DNA of 28,900 nt from Chara braunii (taxonomy: Eukaryota; Streptophyta; Charophyceae; Charales; Characeae). Of the stretch, positions 17,891 to 26,744 are shown in pieces. The stretch's first letter is position 1. The number at the start of each line of letters is the position of its first letter. Location: positions 1,308,572 through 1,337,471 of the forward strand of contig BFEA01000247.1 of the NCBI GenBank assembly GCA_003427395.1, in the 5' to 3' direction. The position numbers were made by a program, and so were the translations under genes. The notes beneath the pieces were generated by a model, which saw only the letters and a program-made list of their open reading frames with translations, searched no databases and was not told the origin of the DNA.

Positions 17891-18652
17891 GGTTACCTGA
17901 CCGAACGTTCGGGGGCCCCCGGGCTGGCCCCCGAACGTTCGGGCGTTCGGGGCCCCGTTCGGGGGCCGAACACCTCCAGGTTCGGCCCCCGCAAAAAAAT
18001 ATTTCGGGGCCTAAAAATAAGTTTTTATTTCTGAATTGTTTTTCGTGAGTTCTCTATGATGTAACCTACACGCCAATAAATTTTGAAGCCATTCTGCTAA
18101 GCCAAAAAAACATTAAAAATCGTCAAACATGGGGGTGTCAAAACATGCTTGCCCACTCACTATTTTGTTTTTTTTCACTTTTAACTTTTTGTTTTCACTT
18201 TATTTCGGGGCCTAAAAAAAATTATTATTTTTTGAAAAACTTTTAACGAGTTATTGATTATGTAAACTACATATCTGTAAATTTTCAGGGCATTTGTCAA
18301 TGCCAAAAAATAATTAAAAATCGGCAAAGATGGCGGTGTCGAAAAGGTGCTGGCACACTCACTCATTTTAACTCTCTTTTTATTTTTTCTTAATTTTATC
18401 ATAGTGTTTATTTTCTGTATTGGATTTTTAATTCAAATTTGGTAAAGAATTTGGATGTAGTGCCCAGGCAAATGTTGTTTAGTTTATGTTTCTTCTCCAT
18501 AACATAGTTTTTTCTCGGAATTTTTTGAAAACCTTTGTTTTTTTTTTTGTTTTTTTTTTTTTTGGTCCACGTTCGGCCCGAACGGCCGAACGCCTCCCGA
18601 AGGGGTCCCATACGTTCGGGCGTTCGGCCCGTCCCGAACGCCGGTAACCCTA
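17888..18652 (+). mobile_element. CAGGGT-ended noncoding element I
   Basis: The ends are CAGGGTTACC and GGTAACCCTA, a near-perfect 10-bp terminal inverted repeat, flanked on both sides by TATATATA. The left end holds a strong hairpin (CCGAACGTTCGGGGGCC and its complement, 17901-17943). The inside has two diverged units about 200 bp apart, each with ATTTCGGGGCCTAAAAA and a TGTCAAAAC(A/G)TGC-type word, then a T-rich tract. No protein is encoded. CAGGG ends with an 8-bp TA-rich duplication would fit a non-autonomous hAT-type element, but a duplication cannot be proven inside a TA tract. Confidence 0.7.
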
Positions 18653-18685
18653 TATATATATATGTGAAACTCCGACGAAACAGTT

Positions 18686-18755
18686 TGTCACAGCCCCTCG
18701 TTTGTTGTCCTCTTCTCTCTCTCTGCCTACGGTTTACGGGGCAGTTCTGTTTGTG
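18686..18755 (+). repeat. Spacer repeat, copy 1
   Basis: TGTCACAGCCCCTCGTTTG and the following ~50 bp recur nearly unchanged at 20279-20350. In both places the spacer lies directly before a forward CAGGGT-ended element. Confidence 0.9.
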
Positions 18756-18763
18756 ACGATATA

Positions 18764-19498
18764 TAGGGTCACCAGCACGTACGTACGAAGGTCCCCGAGT
18801 CGACCTCGGTACGTACGAGCGTTTGAGGTCCCGTACGGGGTCCGAACCCGACGGTGTTCGGCCCCCGCCAAAAATTATTTCGGGGCCTAAAAAAATTTTT
18901 TTTTTTTGATTTTTTTTTTGTGAGTTCTCTATGGTGTGAGGTACATGCCTGTAAAGTTTCAAGGCATTTGGCTAAGCCACATAAGAATTAAAAATCGTCA
19001 AAGATGGTGGTGTCAAAACGTGCTCGCCCACGTTTTGTTTCACTTTTTACTTTTTGTTTTCACTTTATTTCGGGGTCTAAACAATTTTATTATTTTTTGA
19101 AACTTTTTAAGTGGGTTTTGCATTATGTGAAGTACACATCTGTCAATTTTCAGGGCATTCAGCTATGCCAAAAAAAAATGAAAAATCATCGAAGATGGTG
19201 GTGTCGAAAACGTGCTTGCGCATTCACTAAATTTAATTCTTTTTTTATTTTTTGTTACTTTTATTATTAGTATTTTTCTCCGTATTTTATTTTTATTTCA
19301 AATTTGGTAAGGAATTTGGATGTAATGCTCAGGCAAATCTTGTTTAATTTATTTTTCTTCATAACATATCTGTGTTTAAGATTTTTTTTTTTTTGGGTCC
19401 GCGTTAGGCCCGAACGGCCAAATGCATCCCCAGGGGGTCCCATACGTTTGGGCGTTCGGAATCGGGCGTGCGGCCCGTCCCGAACGTCGGTTACAGTG
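18764..19498 (+). mobile_element. CAGGGT-ended noncoding element II
   Basis: It starts AGGGTCACCAGC (the first C lost) and ends GTCGGTTACAGTG, a decayed terminus. The left hairpin has CGTACGTACGAAGGTC and GACCTCGGTACGTACG arms. The interior is homologous to element I, with the two ~195-bp internal units at about 18870 and 19065. It forms an inverted pair with element III, only 16 bp away. Confidence 0.7.
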
Positions 19499-19514
19499 TA
19501 TATATCTATATATA

Positions 19515-20272
19515 CAGGGTAACCGGTGTTCACGACAGGCCGAACGCCCGAACCCGAACGCCCGAACGTATGGGACCCCTTGGGGATGCGTTCGGCCGTT
19601 CGGGCCGAACGCGGACCCAAAAAAAAACCAAAAACAAACAAACAAACAAATTCATCAAACAAATCTGAAAAAAAGATATGTTATGGAAAAAAATAAATTA
19701 AACAAGAATTGCCTGAGCATTACATCCGAATTCCTTACCAAATTTGAAATAAAAATAAAATACGGAAAAAAAAATTACTAATAATAAAAATAAATAAAAA
19801 TAAAAAAAGAATTAAATTTAGTGAGTGCGTGAGCATGTTTTCGACACCGCCATCTTTGGCGATTTTTCTTTTTTTTTTGGCATAGCTAAATGCCCTGAAA
19901 ATTTACAGATGTGTACTTCACATAATACAAAATCCACTAAAAAATTTTCAAAAAATAATAAAATTGTTTAGAACCCGAACTAAAGTGAAAATAAAAAGTA
20001 AAGAGTGAAAAAATTCGTGGGCGAGCACGTTTTGACACCGCCATCTTTGGCGATTTTTAATTTTTATTTGGCTTAGCCAAATGACTTGAAAATTTACAGG
20101 CATGTACCGCACGTCATAGAGAACTCACGAAAAAAATTCACAAAAAAATAATTATTTTTAGGCCCCGAAATAATTTTTGGCGGGGGCCGAACGTCGTCGG
20201 GTTCGGACCCCGAACGCCCGTACGTACGGAGGTCTGCCCGGGGACCTCCGTACGTACGGGCTGATGACCCTG
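19515..20272 (-). mobile_element. CAGGGT-ended noncoding element III (inverted)
   Basis: It starts CAGGGTAACCGG and ends GCTGATGACCCTG. It is the reverse complement of element II over its whole length, for example CGTTCGGCCGTTCGGGCC near 19590 and the GTACGTACGGAGGTC hairpin near 20220. With element II it makes a large imperfect palindrome with arms of about 740-760 bp. Confidence 0.75.
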
Positions 20273-20278
20273 AATATA

Positions 20279-20350
20279 TGTCACAGCCCCTCGTTTGTTG
20301 TCCTCTTCTCCCTCTCTGCCTACGGTTTACCGGGCAGCTTTGTTTGACTA
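20279..20350 (+). repeat. Spacer repeat, copy 2
   Basis: Second copy of the spacer at 18686-18755, offset 1593 bp, again followed by a TA-rich stretch and a forward element. Confidence 0.9.
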
Positions 20351-20358
20351 TATATATG

Positions 20359-21036
20359 CAGGGTCATCAGCCCGTACGTACGGAGGTCCCCAGGCCGACC
20401 TCCGTACGTATGAGCGTTCGGGGTCCCGTTCGGGGTCTAAACCCGAAGGCGTTTGGCCCCCGCCAAAAAATATTTCGGGCCCTAAAAATGAGTTTTTTTT
20501 TTCCTGAATTTGTTTTTGTGAGTTCTTTATGATGTGAGGTACATGCCCATAAATTTTGGAGTCATTTTTGCTAAGCCAAACAAAAATTAAAAATCGCCAA
20601 AGATGGCGCTGTCAAAACGTGTTCGCCCACTCACCATTCTGTATTTTTTCACTTTTTACTAAGTTTTAGTATTTACTTCTTGTTTTCACTTTATTATATT
20701 ACTTTTTGAAACTTTTTTACTGAGTTTTGTATTATGTGAAGTGCACTTCTGTAAATTTTCAGGGCATTTGGCTGTGCCAAAAAAAAGGGAAAATTGCCAA
20801 AGATGGCGGTGTCGAAAACATGCTCGCTCACTCACTAATTTTAATTTTCTTTTCATTTTTTCTTATTTTTATTATTCGTTCTATTTTATGTATCTTGCTT
20901 TTATTTCAAATTGGGTAAGGAATTTGGATTTTATGCTAAGACAAATGTTGTTTATTTTATTTCTCTTCATAATATATTTTTTTTCAGATTTTTTTTTTTT
21001 TTTTTTTTGGGTCCTCGTTTTTTCCAAACGGCCGAA
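20359..21036 (+). mobile_element. CAGGGT-ended noncoding element IV (3'-truncated)
   Basis: It starts CAGGGTCATCAGCCCG with a GTACGTACGGAGGTC hairpin. The interior matches elements I-III. It breaks off at CGGCCGAACG, so the terminal ~70 bp including the right inverted repeat are missing, and element V follows after about 8 bp. Confidence 0.7.
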
Positions 21037-21044
21037 CGAGTATA

Positions 21045-21717
21045 CAGGGAATCAGCGTTCGGGATGGGCCGAACGCCCGAACGTACGGGACCCCTTGGGG
21101 ATGCGTTCGGCCATTCAGACTGAAAGCGGACCAAAAGAAAAAGGAAAAAAAAAACAATTCAGAAAAATCTGAAAAAAAGATATGTTATGAAGAAAAATAA
21201 AATAAATAACATTTGCAAAATTAAAAGAGAACTAAAATTAGCGAGTGAGCAAAATTAAAAGAGAACTAAAATTAGCGAGAAAGCGAGAATGCTTTCGACA
21301 CCAAAGATTTTTTTTTTTTTTTGGAAAAGCTGAATGCCCTGAAAACTTTCAGATGTGTACTTCACATAATACAAAGCTCACAAAAAAAAATTCAAAAAAT
21401 AATAAAATTGTTTAGGCCCCGCAATGAAGTGAAAACAAAAAGTAAAAAGTGAAAAAAAACAAAATAATCACGTTTTGACACCGCCATCTTTGGAGATTTT
21501 TTTTTTTTTTTGGCTTAGCAAAATGGCTTTAAAACTTATAGGCATGTACGTCAAATCATAGATAACTCACGAAAAAAAATTCAGAAAAAAGAAGTTATTT
21601 TTAGGCCCCGAAATAATTTCTGGCGGGGGCTGAACGGCTTCAGGTTCGGACCCCGAACGGGACCACGTACACCCGTACGTACGGAGGCCGGCCTAGGGAC
21701 CTCCGTACGTACGGGCT
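21045..21717 (-). mobile_element. CAGGGA-ended noncoding element V (inverted, 3'-truncated)
   Basis: It starts CAGGGAATCAGCG and is reverse-complementary to element IV. It ends within the hairpin segment at CCGTACGTACGGGCT; the last GATGACCCTG seen in element III is missing, and the next base begins Penelope-like copy B. Positions about 21210-21290 contain a short local duplication of AAATTAAAAGAGAACTAAAA. Confidence 0.7.
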
Positions 21718-22575
21718 TGCATTTGCCGCAAAGCCTTTCCACATTATTTTGATCTTGCGGACGGTCATATTGAGTTTGTTGACTACAATATCATGTCTGA
21801 TGATAGTCGTCGCAAGCTTTTCCAAGAAGGCTCGAAGTATCGCTTGAATGGGGAAATTGTCGATGTGCTCCAGGCACTGGCAATTGGACTTGATGAGTAC
21901 ATTGCCTATTACAAAAGGTCGTTGGCCAGGCATTCTCGATCTACTTCTTTCTCGTCTCTTCTCAAAAGTTGAACAACTACGTTATGCAATCCTTGCACAT
22001 TGTCAATCCAATGCAGCATCGTTCTCCAATCATGTGAGCCAGCTACACATGCCTCTTTGCACCGTATTTTCCCTGTGGACAAAACATTACACAATTTGGC
22101 AATTTGCTGCAAGAATCGGTATATGTTTCATCTCTCCAGCCATTTGGACAGTCCCATTTGTACTCGTGCTCATGAGTCCGTTGCTGAAGTCCTTGATCGC
22201 CATGCACTATGGAATCACCATCGGGGGCACACCCACACCGATACCCTACCTTACCTTTACTCTCAAAGGTCACAAATCTCCTCCAGCTCTTCGCAACATT
22301 CTTGGAGTAACACCACAAAATAACAGTGTTGTTCCCCGACGCGCTCACCCTCGTCCAACAATTTGCACTATTCATGAACGATGCTTACAAACGGTTGGCT
22401 AGCACAACGACTACTTTGTCGCATCTCAGCGCTGCTTGGCCTCTCTCCTCGCACCGTTGATTTTGCCACAATGTTCACGAACCTCCCTCATGACCGCATT
22501 CTGAATAACATGGCAAAAGTTGTTGATGAAGCCCATGCTTATGCCCTTCGACATGCTCGCATGCATTCGCGTTGA
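21718..22575 (+). pseudogene. CxC motif and RT N-terminal half, copy B
   Basis: From 21718 the frame reads Cys-Ile-Cys-Arg-Lys-Ala-Phe, then DGHIEFVDYNIM, then FQEGSKYRLNGEIVDVLQAL and GLDEYIAYYKR, a better-preserved version of the pre-RT region. A later frame gives LKGHKSPPALRNILGV, where a P-K-x-H-K motif would be expected, and then motif A, TVDFATMFTNLPHDRILNNM, with the catalytic Asp codon at 22459-22461. The frame stops at a TGA at 22573-22575. Frameshifts separate the blocks. Confidence 0.8.
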
Positions 22576-22689
22576 ACATGGTCATTCGAGGACCTCGTTG
22601 TGGCTAATGGACAACATATTCAGGCCGGAACGCCCTTTCTGCTTCTCATATTCTCCAACATCTTCGCTTTGTTGTACGAAATACTTTTT

Positions 22690-23160
22690 TGTACAGTAGA
22701 GATGGCACACTTCGGAAGCAAATTATCGGTGTTTGAATGGGGGAACAAATGCTGACCCAGAAATTTCTAATCTAACGCTGTATTGGGATGGAGCACGCTT
22801 TGTTGATGATATTCGTCAACATGATTTTCAAGCCAGTCAACAATACGCCTTCACTTATCGCCTCCTTGATGATGTTCTTTCGTGGGGGCAATTGCCTCCT
22901 CCCCCAGAACACTATGGGCTTGAGTGGAAGGAGGCTAAAGCGACAAACGGCTGGTGCACCTTTTTAGGTGTACATCTACGAGTTTGTTATGATGGCTCGC
23001 TTCGCATGAGCGTGTTTGATAAAGCAGCTGCTTGGGATTTCCCTGCCATTCATTATCCAAGTGCGACCTCCAACATCCCTTCCCATCAACCGGCGGGTGT
23101 CTTCACTGGACACTTTGTCGCATGCTTTCTCGTCAGCATTCCCCACCAATCCATGCTAAG
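22690..23160 (+). pseudogene. RT motifs B-C and partial thumb, copy B
   Basis: Motif B (I-G-x-P-M-G-T-N) is damaged: a TGA replaces the Pro codon and two extra G shift the frame near 22740. The frame then runs ADPEISNLTLYWDGARFVDD, then YRLLDDVLSW as motif C with its Asp codons at 22868-22873, then FLGVHLRV, SLRMSVFDKAAAWDFPAI and IPSHQPAGVFTG. After that, about 75 bp present in copy A (covering TRFEQICNNW) are missing, although the later GGTGGACCTGCTACATG segment is kept. Confidence 0.85.
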
Positions 23161-23315
23161 GGGTGGACCTGCTACATGCTCCTGCCAGCGTCGCTATCCT
23201 ACGCATGTGACGCATCTCTCTCAGTGGTTCTGGCGCTGCTGCGATGGTCCCTGCATCATCCACTTTCTTCCTTGCATCCACGCTGCTCTTGTCCTACTCC
23301 TGCTTGCTCATATGC

Positions 23316-23590
23316 GGCTACTGCAGTTTCCACTAGTGTTGTTTCCACTACTGCGGTTTCCACGGCTGCAATTTCCGCCGCTGCATTTATACAGCTCTGG
23401 TTTTCACTTCGACAGTTTTTGCTACTACGGTTCCCACTGCTGCTGCAGTTCCCACCGCTGCGGTTTCCAATGCTGCGGTTTCCACTGTTGCGGCCTCCAC
23501 GGCTGTGGTTTCCACAGTTGCGGTTTCCACTGCTGCGGCATCCGCTGCTGCAGTTTCTGCTGCAGGAATTCCCTGTACTCTCTTTTTTGC
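23316..23590 (+). repeat. 15-bp coding minisatellite, copy B
   Basis: Degenerate units of TTTCCACTGCTGCGG, about 17 in number, are more numerous than in copy A. Indels put several units in a frame that reads Leu-Arg-Phe-Pro instead of V-S-T-A-A. Confidence 0.85.
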
Positions 23591-23639
23591 TGCTACAACT
23601 TCCTCTGCTGCATCTCTTGCACAAAGGACATCATAGAAT

Positions 23640-24400
23640 CTCGGACGCTCAAGTCCTTTGTTTCGAAATATTGCCCTATCCACCCCGCTTTCACCTCTTT
23701 CTGTGCTTGGCAGCAGACGACTGCGTTCCTCCTAGCCAGCCCCATCTCCTCCATGGTCTCACTTGCGAACAGACTCTCTGGTGCCCATTGTTCCCATCGT
23801 TCCACATTGGTTGCCAGGGACATGTTCATCTTTTGTTTGCAACACCACTACTCTTGTTGTCTATCGTCGACGACACTTGCGGCATCGCCACTTGTCCAGG
23901 GATCAGCAGCTTGTTTCTTTGTCTGCCCCTTTGTGCCTGCTCCACAGGTTGTTGCAGTTCCTTTGTTCCAAACGACAATATCCGCTCTCTTGCCTCCTGT
24001 AGACTGCCCAACTGCCTCTAGGTAGCCACAACACCATGTTTTATGCCCATCAGCGTTAGATATTCACAACTCACTTGTACAGAAGGATGTGGTCCTTGCC
24101 CAAAGTACACTCGGGGACAATCCCTACTCAGGATGCGGCCCCAAACGTTGAGGGATTGGAACATGATCTGCCCGGATTGCAGTTAAATCCACAAGGTGTA
24201 AACCACATGGGGGATCTGCAAATGGCTGACGAGCATAGTTTGGATGAACCACAAATTTGTGCCCTACCACTTGCAGACCAAATGGGTGATCTGCAAATGA
24301 CTGACCAGCAAGCAACCGAAGACATTTTGGGATTGCAACACCAACTAGGTGATCTGCAAATTGTTGGCAGCATTCGGCACACCAACTTGAGATACTCACT
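23640..24400 (+). pseudogene. Linker and Gly-Asp-Leu-Gln repeat region, copy B
   Basis: Positions 23698-23890 match the 200-bp unit that is doubled in copy A. From 24117 a frame reads GLEHDLPGLQLNPQGV, then three GDLQ units (GDLQMADEH, GDLQMTDQQ, GDLQIVGS) in which the GATCTGCAAAT DNA word recurs at about 24211, 24287 and 24351. No known domain is recognised. Confidence 0.6.
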
Positions 24401-24827
24401 AATCTTTGTGGTCTGACGGCAACTAATATCTGTCTTCACATTCTTTGCCGCCCGTTTTATACACCACCAGACTTCCTTGCAATCGCCCTTCTGCTTGACA
24501 CTGACCTACCCCACCTACAACAAGAGGATTGTAATTAGGCCAGGGAAAGAGGCTTTACCATTGTTGTCCTACAAGTAGCAATGAGGGACCGCCAACTTGA
24601 GCTACGCAATTGTTGTAGCAGGTGAGTGGTTTAATCCTCCATCTCATATCTTTGCCTGCATTGTGCACGGGCCTGGCCATTACGTGGCCATTGTATGTAC
24701 CTCGGACCACTGGGAGTTGTGGAACAACGGCATGATGGTCCATGCCATAACTGATGTTACTGATTTCTTACATAAGGATGTTGTTTTCTTGCCTCACCAA
24801 ACTTCTTGCAATCTCTTTTATGTCTAA
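24398..24827 (+). pseudogene. Josephin-like cysteine protease (deubiquitinase-like) domain, copy B
   Basis: This copy keeps the whole expected triad. The Cys is in LCGLTATNI (TGT at 24407-24409), matching the L-C-A-L-H-A-L-N-N strand of JOSD1 and LCAQHCLNN of ataxin-3. Then come FYTPPDFLAIALLLD and RGFTIVVLQVAMRDRQLEL. The His is in GPGHYVAIV (CAT at 24678-24680); Trp follows 11 residues later and Asn 15 residues later in HWELWNN, exactly the spacing of His119, Trp130 and Asn134 of ataxin-3. The Cys-His distance is about 90 residues, against about 105 in ataxin-3. ITDVTDFL aligns with the ISDTYLALFL helix. It is broken by a TAG after Cys-Asn near 24537 and a 1-nt frameshift near 24610; the frame closes at 24825-24827. 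The family call is by eye; a distant relation to other papain-fold peptidases remains possible. Confidence 0.68.
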
Positions 24828-25299
24828 GACCATTCCTCTGGCCCTCTGCGGCAGCACGACAATGTACCAACACTTTGCAACCTTCTCCTTTGCACTGCTA
24901 CAAACATTGTTACACTCGGCTGTAGTCGCTATCATCTCTGTCACAATCACTACAATGACATGGTTTCTGCATCTATTTGTGTACAGGACCGTCCCTCCGT
25001 TCATGATTGCATGCACCCTCCGCATCCGGACACTATGTCCATTTTGCGGCCATGGGCGCTATACTGAATGCATGGTCTTTTGTGGTGAGCGATGCATGGT
25101 CTTTTGTGGTGAGCGTTCTTCTGTCATGTTGGCCTGCAATCGACTTGCCGTTTGTTGGGAGTGTATGTCGGGCATGCTCAATGCCAGTTGTCGTGGCACT
25201 TGTTGTGTTGAGAATGCTCAACTAGGTCTTCCATGTGCCCATCCACCCCATCCTTACAATGTGGGTCCTCTTTGTCATCAAGGACAAACTCATCCTTGA
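24828..25299 (+). pseudogene. Tandem RING-like Cys/His fingers, copy B
   Basis: In the frame after the Josephin-like stop, finger 1 reads C-x4-C-x9-C-x2-[Tyr]-x0-H...C-x2-H (LCNLLLC, LGCSRYHLCHNH), so the His ligand has moved by one position. A frameshift near 25040 leads to CPFCGHGRYTECMVFCGER, then finger 2 (LACNRLAVCWEC), where the His of copy A is Leu. Further Cys pairs follow (SCRGTCC, then a C...PLC pair near 25240-25285) before TGA at 25297-25299. These extra Cys residues, absent from copy A, may be the real end of finger 2. Both fingers are damaged. Confidence 0.6.
25069..25116 (+). repeat. 24-bp tandem duplication in finger 2 of copy B
   Basis: TGCATGGTCTTTTGTGGTGA at 25069 is repeated at 25093 with period 24 bp, doubling the eight codons CMVFCGER. 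Copy A has one unit. Confidence 0.95.
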
Positions 25300-25690
25300 G
25301 CCTTTTTTTATTGCTACTTTCCCTTTTTCGTTCTTTGTTTCTCTTCTCTGCATCCCTCTTCCTTGTGTTTATCACCTCCCCATTTACTCTGCCTCTTCTC
25401 ACAGCATACAAGTGGGCCTTTATGGCACACGGGGATGCGGGCAGCTCGCGCTCAACGTCATCCACGTGGCGAGCCTTGTACGCGAGAGGCACGGTGCAGG
25501 AGGAGTTAAAAGAAGAATGAGAAGAATGAATAGTTTTAGTGTGCCCCTCATTGTTGTTCTGCTTTTTTATGTTTATTGTTTGTTGCGCACAGTGCGCTCT
25601 GCAATAACCCGTTCCGTATGCTTCGTAACCTGTCTAAGGGCCCCAGGCCCGACGTCGGCCTAGGCCGCACTGCGTAGAGGCAGGGCCCCA
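25300..25690. other. No gene seen; 3' flank of Penelope-like copy B
   Basis: Pyrimidine-rich after the RING-like frame, then mixed sequence. It may hold the 3' untranslated end of copy B; a TTGTTGCGCACAGTGCGCTC segment near 25583 weakly resembles AAAATGCGCTC at the end of copy A. The border with the next element is not visible. Confidence 0.35.
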
Positions 25691-26729
25691 AATGTGTGGA
25701 TTCAGGGCCCCTTCGTCAGATAGTTGACTTAAAGTCAACTGTACACGACCCTCAGTCAAAGTCACCGTGGACCCAGCCCAGGCTTTCGGTCAGACACACA
25801 CACTTGTTTGCATGCAGGTACCAAGACAGCATTCAGGCGAAGTGGAAGTTTGCAACTGTAAAGAATCTAGGTCGTCAGCTGCAAGTCAATCCGAGCCACC
25901 GTGGGTGGGAGACAAAAGCAGGTCAACCTGGTCAAATGGTACATAAGACCTTGCCTCCAGGGTGTCAACATTCAGTCTTGCTATGTTGACTTAACGCTGG
26001 CTGGATGCTAGCTTGACGCTGGTTGTACGCTGGCACTGTGGACGACGACGCGAGATTGCTGCTTGCATGCTGGCACCTTCCTGCTTCGGCGCCAGCCTCT
26101 GCTGACGTGGTGCAAGCCGCGTTGTTTTTACATCGCTGATGTGGCGCATGCCACTCTGTCTTCATAGCTGACGTGGCATTGGCCACACGATCTTCATTGC
26201 GGAGTTGGACGTGACAAGGAGGGAGATCGGGATCTGTGGATGATTGAGAGAGAACGGGATACTTCCCTGTTGTTGATGTCGATATTGTGCGCTTCCGAAC
26301 GTCTTCATGGGAGAAATGTGCCACATGGCACTTTTTATGTGATCAGGCTGTGCCAGGCTCGTTATTGGACGTTGTTGTTGACGTGGAGGCGAGGGGGTAA
26401 GAGGGGACTGTTGGGCTACTATCTTTGTGGTCATCGATGGATATCTCTTCCACCCTCTAATATGTATATTCCCCCTCTCCTATCTTCATCGATTGGCTAC
26501 GAGGCATTGTTTTTTGTTTTTTTTTTTCAGACTGTAAACGGTTTATCCGGCATATGGGTACGCCGGCCAGGTTAGATCATCACCCGCGGAATAAAGCACA
26601 CTTAAAAAGTTGATTGGCTACGAGGCATTGTATTACAGATCACATTCACAATTATTGGAAATATTATTCAGCGACGAGTTTCTTGTACTTTGACACTTGA
26701 CGACTATCCTCACGACTGGGTTCATTACA
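25690..26729 (+). repeat. LTR of a second LTR retrotransposon (start uncertain)
   Basis: The 3' edge is firm: TTCATTACA ends at 26729 and a canonical primer-binding site starts at 26733. AATAAA at 26590-26595 fits an LTR polyadenylation signal. The 5' edge cannot be fixed without the partner LTR; TGTGTGGATTCAGG at 25693 or TGTTGACTTAACG near 25985 are candidates. It contains a 17-bp palindrome at 25723-25739, several TTGAC words, three TGACGTGG-type motifs and a 20-bp direct repeat (26491 and 26612). Confidence 0.55.
26590..26595 (+). terminator. Possible polyadenylation signal in the second LTR
   Basis: AATAAA lies 134 bp before the LTR end, between two copies of a 20-bp direct repeat, a plausible place for the R-U5 transition. 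Confidence 0.4.
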
Positions 26730-26732
26730 ATT

Positions 26733-26744
26733 TGGTATCAGAGC
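26733..26744 (+). promoter_or_regulatory. Primer-binding site, initiator Met tRNA
   Basis: TGGTATCAGAGC is the classical plant retrotransposon primer site, complementary to the 3' end of initiator Met tRNA. It lies three bases after the CA of the LTR. Confidence 0.92.

Larger units (their letters stand above)
21718..25300 (+). mobile_element. Penelope-like retroelement, N-terminal GIY-YIG family, copy B (5'-truncated)
   Basis: Collinear with copy A from its CxC motif to its RING-like fingers, in the same orientation and with clear base divergence. The endonuclease region is absent: the first codons are the CxC motif itself (Cys-Ile-Cys). The order is CxC, RT, minisatellite, Gly-Asp-Leu-Gln repeats, Josephin-like, RING-like. 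Copy B lacks the 200-bp duplication of copy A but has its own changes: a deletion of about 75 bp in the RT thumb near 23115 and a 24-bp duplication in the second finger. 5' truncation is usual for target-primed insertion; removal by the neighbouring CAGGGA element is an alternative. The 3' end is not sharply defined. Confidence 0.85.

Noticed and set aside
18408-19668. Open frames over the CAGGGT elements, some of 130-184 codons
   Set aside because: They read through inverted repeats and A/T runs, differ between element copies and have no domain. The elements appear noncoding.
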